A DNA stretch of 64,000 nt from an uncultured Clostridia bacterium (lineage in GTDB: Bacteria; Bacillota; Clostridia; TANB77; UBA1234), in the NCBI GenBank assembly GCA_944393265.1, contig CALXZO010000006.1, forward strand, positions 1 through 64,000, in the 5' to 3' direction. How positions within the stretch are numbered: position 1 is the first letter of the stretch; every line of letters starts with the position of its first letter. This document shows positions 39,627-50,025 of the stretch, in pieces. A model generated the notes under the pieces. The model was not told the DNA's origin. It did no database searches and saw only the letters and a list, made by a program, of their open reading frames with translations. A program made the translations under genes and the position numbers.

Positions 39627-40511
39627 CTATAAATTTCCTTTTTTACGTGCTTTTTGTGCTTCTATAATTTCTTCTTTTGTAAATGTATATTTACTATTGC
39701 AAAAATTGCATAGCGTTTCTATTTTTTCATCTTCTAGTAGCTCTTTTATTTCTTGCTCATTCATACTTAAAATAGCCTTCTCATATTTTTCTTTTGAACA
39801 ATCACACTTCCATATTGGGTGTTTTTCTTCAATTGAATATGTATTAAGATCATCCGAAATATATTTTGCAATTTCTTCAAGCGTTTTGTTTTCTTCAAGC
39901 ATCTGAGTTATAGGCATACTTTCCTTCATCCTACTCTCTATTAACCTTATAATTTGTTCTGGTGTAGCAGGCAATACTTGCAAAATGGCGCCCCCAGCTT
40001 TTTCTACATTGCCATCTTTACCAACCAATACGCCTAACAAAACGGCAGTTGGTATCTGTTCTGATTTTGCGTAGTAATATGCAAAATCTTCAGCTATTTC
40101 TCCTGTCTGTAATGGTACTGTACCTATGTATGGACTACTTCCTTCCATGTTTCTTATTATTCTAAGTTCGCCACTTCCAACAATTGCACCAACATTTAGT
40201 TTTCCATTTTTGTTCAACGACGCTTCGGCAAACGGATTACCAGTATATCCCTTCACATTGCCATTAGAGTTTGTAGTGACTAATATTTCTTTAATAGGAC
40301 CATCACAAAGAATCTGAACCGTTAGTCTGTCCTCTTCATTTTTCATCATACTTCCCATTAATGACGCCATTGTTAATACTCTGCCCACAGCAGCTGTCGG
40401 AGTGGGATTTAATTTATGAATTCTTCTGGCTTCCTCAACAATATCTGTAGAGTCTATACATGATATTTTTACCATGTCTGCATGCGATAAAAACTTTACT
40501 AATCTTCCCAT
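39627..40511 (-). CDS. hslO: Hsp33 redox-regulated chaperone
   Basis: Hsp33 holds unfolding proteins during oxidative stress. The 294-residue protein has the family core (GRVLTMASLMGSMMK, GYTGNP, GGAILQVLPATPE) and the C-terminal redox zinc centre CDC...CNFC (about 237-239 and 269-272), complete with four cysteines. It is preceded by csp on the same strand, separated by a terminator. Confidence 0.95.
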   Translation of the reverse strand: MGRLVKFLSHADMVKISCIDSTDIVEEARRIHKLNPTPTAAVGRVLTMASLMGSMMKNEEDRLTVQILCDGPIKEILVTTNSNGNVKGYTGNPFAEASLNKNGKLNVGAIVGSGELRIIRNMEGSSPYIGTVPLQTGEIAEDFAYYYAKSEQIPTAVLLGVLVGKDGNVEKAGGAILQVLPATPEQIIRLIESRMKESMPITQMLEENKTLEEIAKYISDDLNTYSIEEKHPIWKCDCSKEKYEKAILSMNEQEIKELLEDEKIETLCNFCNSKYTFTKEEIIEAQKARKKGNL

Positions 40512-40551
40512 ATATTTTTAATTTCCTTTCTTATTATTTTTATATAAAAAC

Positions 40552-40585
40552 AAAACCCCGCGTCCTGCGAGGTTTTATAATGGTT
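40552..40585 (-). terminator. Terminator of the cold-shock gene
   Basis: In minus-strand RNA AAAACCUCGC pairs with GCGGGGUUUU (one G:U) around AGGAC, followed by GTTTTTATAT. The mismatch on the other strand shows it acts on the minus strand. Confidence 0.85.
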
Positions 40586-40596
40586 TATTTATATCA

Positions 40597-40806
40597 TTAC
40601 GCTGTTGCAATTGTTGTAACGTTACCAGCTTGAAGTCCTTTTGGTCCATCAACTATGTCGAACTGAACTTCAGCTCCCTCTTCTAAAGTTTTATAGCCGT
40701 CCATTGCAATCGCTGAAAAATGAACAAATACGTCACTTCCACCTTCTCTTTCGATAAATCCAAAACCCTTTTCCGCATTAAACCACTTAACTTTTCCTCT
40801 TTCCAT
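40597..40806 (-). CDS. csp: Cold-shock-domain protein
   Basis: A 69-residue CspA-type OB-fold RNA chaperone with RNP1 KGFGFIER and RNP2 [11 protein letters not shown] at 40804-40806 follows AGGAGG, and a strong promoter and a terminator make it monocistronic. The 5' leader is about 45 bases. Confidence 0.97.
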   Translation of the reverse strand: MERGKVKWFNAEKGFGFIEREGGSDVFVHFSAIAMDGYKTLEEGAEVQFDIVDGPKGLQAGNVTTIATA

Positions 40807-40858
40807 TTTCTTTCCTCCTACTTTCTTTAGTACTAAATTGCTTCTGCAACCTACGTTC

Positions 40859-40887
40859 AGTTTATCATAGTAAAATATTAATGTCAA
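40859..40887 (-). promoter_or_regulatory. Predicted sigma-A promoter of csp
   Basis: On the minus strand TTGACA (40887-40882) and TAAACT (40864-40859) are 17 bases apart. Confidence 0.75.
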
Positions 40888-40950
40888 ACATAATTAATAT
40901 TTAAACAATTAAAAGAGAACTATTGATTATTAAAAACCTGTAATAATATT

Positions 40951-42159
40951 TTACATCTGATTTATAATCTCAATTGCTTTTAACAACTGCTCATCTTCTT
41001 CTGTATTCTTATCATCTTCTACTATAACGTCAGGCACAACTCCCACACCATTTATTTTTTTACCATTCGGTGAAAAATATTCACTTATAGTGATTTTTAC
41101 GTATGTTCCGTCACCTAGACTTTTGAATTTTTGCACTAAACCTTTTCCATAAGAAGTAGTTCCGACAATCTCACCAACACTATGATCTTGCACTGCAGCG
41201 GCCATAATTTCAGCAGCACTAGCAGAATTCTCATTTATTAAAACGACTAATGGTATCTTTATACATTCAGAATCCGAATTGATATACTCCTTATTTCCCT
41301 CTTTATCCACAATATATGTTATATTACCAAGTGGTACTATTTTATCTACTATAGCCTCTGCAACATCTACAATTCCTCCTGAATTATTTCTCAAGTCTAT
41401 AATTAGCCCTTTAACTTCATTTTTATTTACTAACTTATTATATGCATCATTAAAATGCTCTTCCGCATGTTCATCAAATGCTTCAAACGAAATATATCCA
41501 ATATTGTTTTCTAGAATCTTGTCTTCAAAATAATTAGTTTCTATTTTTTTTCTTGTTATCTCTTTTTCTATCTCTTCATAATTTTCATTATCATCATATC
41601 TTCCGAATTTTATTTTTACCTTAGTGTTCGGTCTGCCTTTTACTTTAGTCGATATTTCCTCAAGTAATTTATCCTTTGTACTTTCTCCTTCTATTTCCAA
41701 AATATAATCTCCAGGAAGAACACCTGCCTCCGCTGCCGGAGAATTCTTAAATACAGCAAGCACAATAGGCAACTCGTATTCTGTATCCATAGTTAAATAT
41801 ATTCCTATTCCTTCATATTCTCCTTCTGTCTCTACCAAAAAGTTTTTTGTATTTTCAACATTATAATATGCCGTATATGGATCCCCTAAAGCATCTAACA
41901 TTCCGCTAATCGCACCATCTTCAATTTTTTCTAAGTCATAACTATATAAATATTCCTTATCTATTATTTCTAAAACTTTTTTTAGTTTATCAAAATCATA
42001 ATCTCCGGAGCTAGAAACATCACTATAATAATCATATACTTCATTCCCTAAACTCATCTTAGTATATTGGAAAGAGGTAACTAAAAATACGACAACTGCT
42101 GTTATTATCATCCATAATATAGTTCCAGCAGCTGATTTATAATCTTTTTCTTTTCCCAC
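40951..42159 (-). CDS. ctpA: C-terminal processing peptidase (S41) with PDZ domain
   Basis: The 402-residue protein has one N-terminal transmembrane helix (about 12-30), a PDZ domain (about 115-195: GIGIYLT...AEAGVLPGDYILEI) and the S41 core with the catalytic serine in NENSASAAEIMAAA and a lysine in GTTSYGKGLVQ. It acts outside the membrane on secreted or membrane proteins; in spore-formers CtpB homologues cleave SpoIVFA. Its start overlaps the end of the YibE/F-like gene by 23 bases. No recognisable C-terminal wall-binding domain. Confidence 0.92.
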   Translation of the reverse strand: MGKEKDYKSAAGTILWMIITAVVVFLVTSFQYTKMSLGNEVYDYYSDVSSSGDYDFDKLKKVLEIIDKEYLYSYDLEKIEDGAISGMLDALGDPYTAYYNVENTKNFLVETEGEYEGIGIYLTMDTEYELPIVLAVFKNSPAAEAGVLPGDYILEIEGESTKDKLLEEISTKVKGRPNTKVKIKFGRYDDNENYEEIEKEITRKKIETNYFEDKILENNIGYISFEAFDEHAEEHFNDAYNKLVNKNEVKGLIIDLRNNSGGIVDVAEAIVDKIVPLGNITYIVDKEGNKEYINSDSECIKIPLVVLINENSASAAEIMAAAVQDHSVGEIVGTTSYGKGLVQKFKSLGDGTYVKITISEYFSPNGKKINGVGVVPDVIVEDDKNTEEDEQLLKAIEIINQM

Positions 42160-43360
42160 TGCTTACATCCTCCTTTTTATTCCCCATTAATACACTTGCA
42201 GTAACTGTAGTTATCGGGATTGTAACAACCAAGCCAAAGCTCCCTGCAATTGCCCTCAAAATTTCCTCTACTATCATTTCTTGATTTATTATATCATAAA
42301 AGGTTAATTCTGGTCTTCCCATAAATACCATTATCATTATTATTGCTCCACCAACATATGCAAGAATCAGCGTATTTGTCATAGTACCAATCATATCTTT
42401 TCCTATATTCATTCCAGCTTTTATCATTCTATTCGTAGTAATATCTGGGCTTTCAGATTTTATCTCATATAGCGCAGACGAAATTGACATTCCAACATCC
42501 ATACATGCTCCTAATGCCCCAATAATTATTCCTGAAAACAATATTCCTTTAAAGTCGATCGTTGTCATATCTTCACTTGATGCAAGTAACATTCTTGCTT
42601 CTTCTGTCACACCAGAAACACACATCAGGTTTCCAAAAACAATTGCAAACACTCCAGCCACTACTATTCCACCAATAGTACCTATTATAGCTGCAAGCGA
42701 CTTTTTATTAAATCCAGAAATAATACTTATTACGATAACTACTATAAAGGCAGAAGTAGTAACTGTTACTAATATCGGATCTTTTCCTTCATTTATTTGC
42801 GGCATTATGAACAAGAATACAGCAAGAACTGTTAAAATCAAACTAATTAAAGACTTTACCCCTTTAACACCACCAATTAACACTATAACTATAGCATACA
42901 GTATGACAATAGCTAATAAATATCGATTATTGTTTCTATACGCAATTTCCGTTTCTATAATTTTACCATTTTCATCAAATACTGTATATACATATACTTT
43001 ATCTCCAACTTTAAGCTCAGGATTAGTTGCAATAGAATCTGTATAGTAAGATATAGAATATTTAATTATTTTCGTTGTTGTATATCCTTGATCCTTTATA
43101 TATACTTTTACATCTTGATATTTAAGTGTAAAATGCTCCGTTCCTTCTTCATATATTGGACCAGCTTCAATAATTTCTCCTTTTAAATTCTTATAGGTAT
43201 ATGTAGGTAAAGAATCGTATTCAACATTATTTACATTCGTCAAATATTCTTCGCCCGAACCTACTTCTGTATCTATGTTCACATTATTCGTTGTCGCAAA
43301 TATAACCGTTTGTAAAGATATAATAACTAAAATTAAGCAAATATATTTCTTCAAAAACAT
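42137..43360 (-). CDS. YibE/YibF-like multi-pass membrane protein
   Basis: A signal-like first helix (about 1-22), an extracellular beta domain (about 40-145), then about seven transmembrane helices with family motifs LFSGIIIGALGACMDVGMSISSALYEI and MTNTLILAYVGGAIIMIM. This is the YibE/YibF layout, of unknown transport function, common in Firmicutes. It is translationally coupled to ctpA by overlap. Confidence 0.88.
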   Translation of the reverse strand: MFLKKYICLILVIISLQTVIFATTNNVNIDTEVGSGEEYLTNVNNVEYDSLPTYTYKNLKGEIIEAGPIYEEGTEHFTLKYQDVKVYIKDQGYTTTKIIKYSISYYTDSIATNPELKVGDKVYVYTVFDENGKIIETEIAYRNNNRYLLAIVILYAIVIVLIGGVKGVKSLISLILTVLAVFLFIMPQINEGKDPILVTVTTSAFIVVIVISIISGFNKKSLAAIIGTIGGIVVAGVFAIVFGNLMCVSGVTEEARMLLASSEDMTTIDFKGILFSGIIIGALGACMDVGMSISSALYEIKSESPDITTNRMIKAGMNIGKDMIGTMTNTLILAYVGGAIIMIMVFMGRPELTFYDIINQEMIVEEILRAIAGSFGLVVTIPITTVTASVLMGNKKEDVSSGKRKRL

Positions 43361-43514
43361 CCTCTCCCCGCGATACCATTATTACAAAAGATTAAAATAT
43401 ATTTTTGTTACACTAACATCGTTTATTATATATCATTATAACTTTTTATTCTACTCATATTTTTATTTTAGATAAATTTTTATTCGAAAAATATTTATTC
43501 TTTGACTCATGCCT

Positions 43515-44378
43515 TTATAACGAAAATATTTTTCCAGGATATTGCTTTATCAAACCTTTTATTTCGAGCATTGTAAGTGCCGGCAGAACATCATATATTT
43601 TCCTATTAATTTCATTTGCTATATCATCTGCAGTTTTTCCTTTTTTATCTATTACGCTATATACTAGCTGTAATTCCTCTGGTACATCAATATTTTTCTT
43701 TTTGATTTTCTTTATAGTTATTTCTGAATAATGTGAAAGTATATCATTACAATTTCTTATGCAAATTCCACCTTTTGCAAGAAGTTCATTGCTTCCTTCA
43801 AAACTCTTATTATATAAATCTCCAGGCACAACAAATATTTTTTTATCAAATTTTTTCCCATACCTTGCCGTAACAAGCGAACCACTCCTATCTTTCGCCT
43901 CGATAACAACTATTCCAGATGACAGAGCTGCAATAATTCGATTTCTGTTATGAAAGAAAATCTTATTAGGTATATCATTCGGCATGTATTCGGATATTAT
44001 CGCTCCCCCTGCATCTATAATTTTATTTATTAATGGTATATTAGTCTTAGGATATATATAGTTAAAACCCCCTCCTAACACTGCAATTGTTTTTCCTTTT
44101 TTATTAATCGCACCCAGATGAGCCATTGTATCCACTCCAACAGCAAAGCCGCTTATTATTGCGACATCAGTAGACTCACACAAGTCTTCAGCAATCATTC
44201 GTGCCAATTCCGCACTTTCTCTAGAACACTTTCTAGAACCAACAATAGCTATAGAAAATTCATTTAATATCTTTTCATTTCCCATAACATATAGCACATC
44301 TGGAGCATCTTCCATTTCAAGCAACTTTTGTGGAAAATTAACATCTTCTTTTAAAAGAATTTTAAACTTATTATTCAC
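43515..44378 (-). CDS. dprA: DNA-processing protein DprA (short form)
   Basis: DprA loads RecA onto incoming single-stranded DNA in transformation. The Rossmann-like core carries SIAIVGSRKCS, GFAVGVDTMAH, AVLGGGFNYIYP and the GSLVTARYG loop; a winged helix at the C-terminus ends GLIKQYPGKIFSL. With 287 residues it lacks most of the N-terminal SAM domain. The GTG start is set by AGGAGG seven bases before it. Downstream of yraN and yifB on the same strand, a typical cluster. Confidence 0.93.
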   Translation of the reverse strand: MNNKFKILLKEDVNFPQKLLEMEDAPDVLYVMGNEKILNEFSIAIVGSRKCSRESAELARMIAEDLCESTDVAIISGFAVGVDTMAHLGAINKKGKTIAVLGGGFNYIYPKTNIPLINKIIDAGGAIISEYMPNDIPNKIFFHNRNRIIAALSSGIVVIEAKDRSGSLVTARYGKKFDKKIFVVPGDLYNKSFEGSNELLAKGGICIRNCNDILSHYSEITIKKIKKKNIDVPEELQLVYSVIDKKGKTADDIANEINRKIYDVLPALTMLEIKGLIKQYPGKIFSL

Positions 44379-44415
44379 CTATGTCCTCCTATGTTTATAT
44401 AATCTGGATCTTTCA

Positions 44416-44793
44416 CTATTTGAACACTTTTCTAGGATTTTCTATAATTGCATTTTGTATATGTCCTATTATAATTCGTTCATAACAAATATACACTTCT
44501 ACCACATCGAATGATATGTACATATCAGATATTTCTTTTTCTTGCACGTATAATTCCGCAACACTATACATGTGTTTTGTTTTTATCTCATTTACAGAAT
44601 CTCTCGGTGCTCCATAAGTTTCTTGTCTCCTTGTCTTTACTTCTATAAAAATAAGTTCATTTCCTTTTCTAGCAATGATGTCAACTTCTCCAACAGCACA
44701 CATATAATTTCTTTCTAATATTTCGTAATCTTTTTTAATTAAAAATTCCGCAGCTAAGTCCTCTCCTTGTTTTCCTGTTTTTTTATTATTCAT
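44416..44793 (-). CDS. yraN: YraN/UPF0102-family nuclease-like protein
   Basis: A 125-residue restriction-endonuclease-fold protein with the motif GEDLAAEFL, GEVDIIARKGNELIFIEVKTRR. The D-ExK residues (VDII, EVK) are intact. The family is conserved next to yifB, dprA and rnhB; its function is not settled. It follows yifB by two bases. Confidence 0.93.
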   Translation of the reverse strand: MNNKKTGKQGEDLAAEFLIKKDYEILERNYMCAVGEVDIIARKGNELIFIEVKTRRQETYGAPRDSVNEIKTKHMYSVAELYVQEKEISDMYISFDVVEVYICYERIIIGHIQNAIIENPRKVFK

Positions 44794-44795
44794 TT

Positions 44796-46335
44796 TTAAT
44801 TCTCCTTACTTATTTTTTTATCAAGTACTCTATATTGTATTGCTTCAGCAATATGTTCAATTTCTATATTCTCGCTTTTTGCAAGATCTGCAATTGTTCT
44901 TGCGACTTTTAATATTCGTGTATATGTTCTGGCACTAAACCCATATTGTTTAAAGGCGTCTTTAAGTAAAGATTGAGCATCATTGTTTAATTTACAAAAC
45001 TTTTTTATCATTGGTTGTGTTAACTCTGAATTAGATAAAACGTTATATTCCAAATATCGTTCTTTCTGAATCTTCTTTGCTTGGTTTACTCTTTCCTTAA
45101 TACTTTTTGAATCTTCTGCATATGCATCATCTTGTAACCTCTCATACTCTACAGGCTGTACTTCTATATGTAAATCTATTCGATCTAGCAAAGGTCCACT
45201 TATTTTTTTAACATATTTTGAAATTTGTTGAGGTGTACATGTACATTTGTTTACGGAATCATTAGCATAACCACATGGACATGGGTTCATGCTAGCTATA
45301 AACATAAAGTTACACGGATATGTGAGAGTACAATTCGCTCTGGATATCGTAATTTTTCTGTCTTCTAACGGGCCTCTCATTACTTCAAGTGCATTTCTAT
45401 CAAACTCTGGCAATTCATCTAAAAACAAAACTCCATAATGTGCTAAACTCATCTCCCCAGGCCTAGGTATTCTTCCTCCTCCTGCCAGCGCAACTCCTGA
45501 CGCCGTATGATGTGGAGACCTAAATGGTCTACTAGTTATAAGAGACGTATCTTTGGGAAGAATTCCGAGCTATACTATGTATCTTCGTGATTTCCAAAGA
45601 TTCTTCAAAAGTTAAATCAGGCAAAATCGTAGTCAATCTTCTAGAAAGCATAGTCTTTCCAGAGCCGGGACTACCTATAAGCAAACAATTATGTGCCCCT
45701 GCCGCAACTATCTCAAAGGCTCTTTTTACTCTTTCTTGCCCCTTCACATCTGAAAAATCAATCTTGTATTTGTTATTATTTTCAAACATTGCCCTTGTAT
45801 CTGTTACATATTCTTCTATTTTCTTAGTTTCACATAAATGTAAAACAACTTCTACTAAATTAGAGGCAGGGTAAATATTCAATCCACTTACAATACCCGC
45901 TTCCATTCTGTTTTCATATGGTATAATTGCATTTTTAATTCCTAATTTTTGTGCTTCTATACACATTGGTAATACTCCATTTACTTTATTTATTTTTCCG
46001 TCTAGTGATAGTTCCCCTATAAAGATATATTCTTCTAAATTCTTACATGGTGTAATATTTAAATCACTTAATATTCCTATTGCCATTGGTAAATCAAATG
46101 ACGAACCTTCCTTTTTGGTATATGCTGGCGATAGGTTTATAACTACTTTCCTGCTCGGAAATTCAAATCCAGAATTTTTAATTGCTGCTCTAACTCTCTC
46201 TTTTGATTCTCTAACACTCGTATCTGGTAGTCCTACTATTTCCCAGGTAGGAAGTCCTGAACCAATATCAACCTCAACCTTCACTAAATATCCTTCTATA
46301 CCTATAAGTGACATAGTATAAATATTTGCTAACAT
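44796..46335 (-). CDS. yifB: YifB/ComM-type Mg-chelatase-like AAA+ ATPase, needs +1 shift at a CGG codon
   Basis: ComM/YifB is a hexameric helicase that promotes branch migration during transformation. The N-terminal Lon-like domain (1-170) leads to Walker A GSPGSGKTML and the helix SLEITKIHSIA; the next codon is CGG (45565-45567), and that frame stops 11 codons later. Moving +1 gives GILPKDTSLITSRPFRSPHH, the conserved family stretch, then Walker B VLFLDELPEF, the NPCPCG zinc motif and the C-terminal domain to 44796. The corrected length of 512 residues is exactly that of the family, with no extra or missing residue at the joint (SIA-GIL). Both halves are otherwise intact, arguing for a working gene. 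Confidence 0.9.
45565..45567 (-). other. Predicted +1 recoding site (CGGA) in yifB
   Basis: Codons run AGT ATA GCT CGG AAT. Skipping one base gives GCT then GGA ATT CTT (A-G-I-L), the family sequence. Only in-frame CGG in the gene. Confidence 0.8.
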
Positions 46336-46464
46336 TTCAATACCTTCTTTATATTTAATTTTATATTTTATTTTTATTTAATTGTTTTCAAATACTTTTT
46401 GCAATGATATAATTTACTAAACTTATTTATTTTACTAAGTATCTAAATTTAAGGAGGAATTATT

Positions 46465-47352
46465 ATGAAAAAAAATAATGGTGTTTCCATTATTACCCTA
46501 GTTACAACAATCGTTGTATTAATTATTTTAGCAGGAATAACTATATATTATGGTGCTTTAGAAAACGTAGAACAAACGACTGATGCTCTCGCTTATGATG
46601 AATTAATTAATGTTAGTGAAGCTGTATCTGACCGCTCTTTAATGAATAGATTAAATTCATCCTTATATGTTTACGTTGGTACTCCTATAACAGATACCGA
46701 ACCTGTAGAAATAAATGGTATTTCGTACGGTAGCGGTTGGTATATGTTGGAGAGTTCAATGGCTAGTGAATTAAATTTGGAATCTGTAAAGAAAGATTAT
46801 ATTGTAAACTATGATACAGGCGAAGTCGTTTCATTAAAGCCTATATACTATGAAAATGAGGAATATTACTCTTCTATAGACATAAAAGAAGCTATTGGAA
46901 TTGGCGATACTACAGTTTCTGCGGACTCATATGATCAAGGAAAAGGTGTAAATAAGCCTCTATTAGTTACTGGAATGGTTCCCGTAAAGTTACAAGATGG
47001 TAATTGGGTTGTTACCTCAGCTACAGATCCAGAATGGTATGATTATTCAGCTGAAAAAAGTTCATGGGCAAACGTGATGTTATTAGATGAATTAGTGATT
47101 CAAGGATATACAAATGAACAAATTCGAGAAGCCACACTTTCAGAATTAGAAGGTCTAACTGTTACCAATTCTGGAAGTATGTATGTTTGGATTCCTAGAT
47201 ATTCTAGTAATGCAGCAGGTGATATAGTGTTCAGTAATCTTTTAAAAGATTATAACGATGCAGGTTTTGCCGTATCAAGCGCATTTTCAGTCAATGGAAA
47301 GCAAATAACGGGATTATGGATTAGTAAATATGATGTTGAATTTTGGCCATAA
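46465..47352 (+). CDS. Pseudopilin-like surface protein, 295 aa
   Basis: The start MKKNNG-VSIITLVTTIVVLIIL is a class III-type prepilin leader: two lysines, glycine, then a hydrophobic helix. It closely resembles the recoded start of the giant protein (KNAEG-ISMITLV). The rest is a soluble domain with a C-terminal VWIPRYSSNAAGD motif seen in related clostridial prepilin-like proteins. Strong AAGGAGGAATT ribosome site. It probably uses the same prepilin peptidase as the giant protein. Confidence 0.75.
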   Translation: MKKNNGVSIITLVTTIVVLIILAGITIYYGALENVEQTTDALAYDELINVSEAVSDRSLMNRLNSSLYVYVGTPITDTEPVEINGISYGSGWYMLESSMASELNLESVKKDYIVNYDTGEVVSLKPIYYENEEYYSSIDIKEAIGIGDTTVSADSYDQGKGVNKPLLVTGMVPVKLQDGNWVVTSATDPEWYDYSAEKSSWANVMLLDELVIQGYTNEQIREATLSELEGLTVTNSGSMYVWIPRYSSNAAGDIVFSNLLKDYNDAGFAVSSAFSVNGKQITGLWISKYDVEFWP

Positions 47353-47400
47353 TTTTAAACTTTAGATTTATAGATATAAAAGAATTAAAATTTTATTTCA

Positions 47401-47446
47401 TCGGTGCATTTGTTGATAAAAGCAAATGCACCGATTTTAATTTTTA
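47401..47446. terminator. Bidirectional terminator between pseudopilin gene and gyrA
   Basis: ATCGGTGCATTTG and CAAATGCACCGAT form a 13-base-pair stem with a ten-base loop, followed on the plus strand by TTTTAATTTTT. Confidence 0.92.
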
Positions 47447-47455
47447 GTAAGTCCA

Positions 47456-49894
47456 TTATTGTTGATTTTCTATCTCTTCATTACTTATTTTAGCAATACT
47501 TACAACTTTTCCACCATCGTTCGTCTTCATGAGAGTTACACCTTGTGTAGATCGACCAAGCACACTAATATTTTGTACTTCTAATCTTATTACAATTCCA
47601 CCATCAGTAATAAGCATTATATCCTCTGTATCATTAACAACTTTTATACCTACTACTTTTCCTGTTTTTGGTGTTGTTTTATATGTTATTACTCCCTTTC
47701 CAGCGCGTGCCTGAACTCTATATTCTTCAAGTTCAGTTCTTTTTCCAAATCCGTTTTCTGTTATTGCTAACAAGTAATCTTTTTCATTGTATATTGGTTC
47801 CATTCCGATGACGTAATCATCTCCTGTAAGTTTAATTCCTATTACTCCTTGAGAGACTCTGCCAACTGCTTTAACATCTAATTCTGAAAAAGTTATACTC
47901 ATTCCTTCGTGCGTCACGATAACAATATTTCTCTCGCCATCTGTAAGTCTTACATCAATTAACTCATCATCATCTTTTAATGAAATTGCTTGCAATCCTG
48001 TTTTTCTAATACTATTGTATTCCATAAGCTTTGTCTTTTTTACAATTCCATATTTAGTTGCCATTAATAAATACTGTTCTTCAACGAAAGCATGTATAGG
48101 TATAACGGCTGTTATTTTTTCATCTCCATCTAATTGAAGCAAATTTACTATAGCAGTTCCTTTCGCCGTTCTTCCCGCCTCTGGTACTTCATATCCTTTC
48201 AGTCTATACATTTTTCCTTTATTAGTGAAAAACATTATAATATCATGTGTAGACGTAACAAATATTTGCTCAACAAAATCTTCTTCTCTCGTATGAATCC
48301 CTGTAATTCCCTTACCGCCTCTTTTTTGAGTTTTATAGGTATCAACAGGCATTCTCTTTATATATCCAAAGTGAGTAAGCGCAACTACTGTAGTTTCTTC
48401 TTTTATTAGATCTTCTGTTTCAAATTCTCCTTCAGCAGCAATAATTTGTGTTCTTCTTTCGTCTCCATATTTATCTTTTATTTCCAATAATTCTTCCTTT
48501 ATAATGTCACAAACCAATTTCTCACTGCCTAGTATTTTCCTATACTTTTCTATTTGCTCCATTAACTGCTTATATTCTTCGTCAATTTTTTCTCTTTGCA
48601 AGCCAGATAATGTTTTTAACCTCATTTCAAGAATGGCATTTGCTTGAATTTCTGTTAACTTAAACCTCTTCATTAATCTCTCAGCCGCATCATCATATGC
48701 CGCACGGATTATAGCTATTACTTCGTCAATATAATCTAATGCTATTTTTAATCCTTCTAAAATATGTGCTCTTGCTAGCGCCTTGTCTAAATCAAACTGT
48801 GTCCTTCTAACAATTACTTCTTTTCTATGTGCGATATAACATTCTAACATTTCTCTCAAGGTTAAAATCTTTGGCTTATTGTCTACAAGAGCTAACATTA
48901 TTGCACCAAATGTATCTTGCATTTGTGTATTTTTATATAGCTGATTAAGTACAATGTTAGGGTTTGCATCTTTTTTTAACTCAATAATGATTCTCATTCC
49001 TTCACGGTCTGATTCATCTCTTAAATCAGAAATTCCTTCTATTCTTTTATCCTTAACTAGTTCTGCTATGTATTCAATTAATCTCGCCTTATTTACCTGA
49101 TATGGTAATTCTGAAACTATAATCCTATATCTTCCATTTCCATGCTCCTCAATCTCAGCCTTGGCTCTAACGGTTATTTTTCCTCGTCCAGTCTTATAGC
49201 AAGATTTAATACCTTCTCTTCCTAGTATAAGTCCTCCTGTTGGGAAATCTGGCCCTTTAACTTCTTCCATTAGCATTTCATCAGTCACATTATCTTCATC
49301 TATTAAACGTATTACTGCATTAACAATCTCTGTTAAATTATGTGGAGGCACATTAGTTGCCATACCAACAGCAATTCCTGACGAGCCATTAATTAAAAGA
49401 TTTGGTATCTTTGATGGGAGTACCGTAGGCTCCATTAATTTTTCATCGTAGTTAGGCATAAACTTTACCGTATTTTTGTCTATATCCGCAAGCATTTCAA
49501 CTGCTATTTTAGGCAATTTAGCTTCCGTGTACCTCATTGCTGCAGGACTGTCTCCATCAACACTACCAAAGTTTCCATGCCCGTTAATTAGTGTGTATCT
49601 AAGTGAAAAATCTTGTGCCAACCTAACTAAAGCGTCATATATTGATGCGTCACCGTGTGGATGATATTTACCCATAACTTCACCAACAATGTATGCAGAC
49701 TTTCTAAAAGGCTTATCTGGCGTTAAGCCTAATCCATCCATTGCGTACAATATTCTTCTGTGAACGGGTTTTAATCCGTCTCTTACATCAGGAAGCGCTC
49801 TTGAGACTATTACACTCATAGCATAATCAATATATGATTTTTTCATTTCTTTTTCTATGTCTACATGTATTATTTTTTTTGCATTTTCTTCCAT
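47456..49894 (-). CDS. gyrA: DNA gyrase subunit A
   Basis: GyrA (812 residues) breaks and rejoins DNA in supercoiling. The quinolone-resistance region GKYHPHGDASIYDALVRLAQDFS with the active-site tyrosine in AAMRYTEAKL is intact, and the C-terminal beta-pinwheel repeats carry the GyrA box QKRGGKGITG. Wild-type-like Ser at the quinolone contact position appears as DASIYD. No gyrB lies beside it. Start ATG after AGGAG. Confidence 0.97.
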   Translation of the reverse strand: MEENAKKIIHVDIEKEMKKSYIDYAMSVIVSRALPDVRDGLKPVHRRILYAMDGLGLTPDKPFRKSAYIVGEVMGKYHPHGDASIYDALVRLAQDFSLRYTLINGHGNFGSVDGDSPAAMRYTEAKLPKIAVEMLADIDKNTVKFMPNYDEKLMEPTVLPSKIPNLLINGSSGIAVGMATNVPPHNLTEIVNAVIRLIDEDNVTDEMLMEEVKGPDFPTGGLILGREGIKSCYKTGRGKITVRAKAEIEEHGNGRYRIIVSELPYQVNKARLIEYIAELVKDKRIEGISDLRDESDREGMRIIIELKKDANPNIVLNQLYKNTQMQDTFGAIMLALVDNKPKILTLREMLECYIAHRKEVIVRRTQFDLDKALARAHILEGLKIALDYIDEVIAIIRAAYDDAAERLMKRFKLTEIQANAILEMRLKTLSGLQREKIDEEYKQLMEQIEKYRKILGSEKLVCDIIKEELLEIKDKYGDERRTQIIAAEGEFETEDLIKEETTVVALTHFGYIKRMPVDTYKTQKRGGKGITGIHTREEDFVEQIFVTSTHDIIMFFTNKGKMYRLKGYEVPEAGRTAKGTAIVNLLQLDGDEKITAVIPIHAFVEEQYLLMATKYGIVKKTKLMEYNSIRKTGLQAISLKDDDELIDVRLTDGERNIVIVTHEGMSITFSELDVKAVGRVSQGVIGIKLTGDDYVIGMEPIYNEKDYLLAITENGFGKRTELEEYRVQARAGKGVITYKTTPKTGKVVGIKVVNDTEDIMLITDGGIVIRLEVQNISVLGRSTQGVTLMKTNDGGKVVSIAKISNEEIENQQ

Positions 49895-49953
49895 TTTTTT
49901 ACTCCTAACTTTCGTAAAATTCGTGTTTTAACTAATCATCAAACCACACGTAA

Positions 49954-49982
49954 ATTATACTAAATTAGCCTATTTAATGCAA
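49954..49982 (-). promoter_or_regulatory. Predicted sigma-A promoter of gyrA
   Basis: On the minus strand TTGCAT (49982-49977) and TATAAT (49959-49954) are 17 bases apart, about 60 bases before the start codon. Confidence 0.7.
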
Positions 49983-50025
49983 GCTATTTTCGGCTTTTGT
50001 TGTTTATTTTTCGCCTATTTCATCT

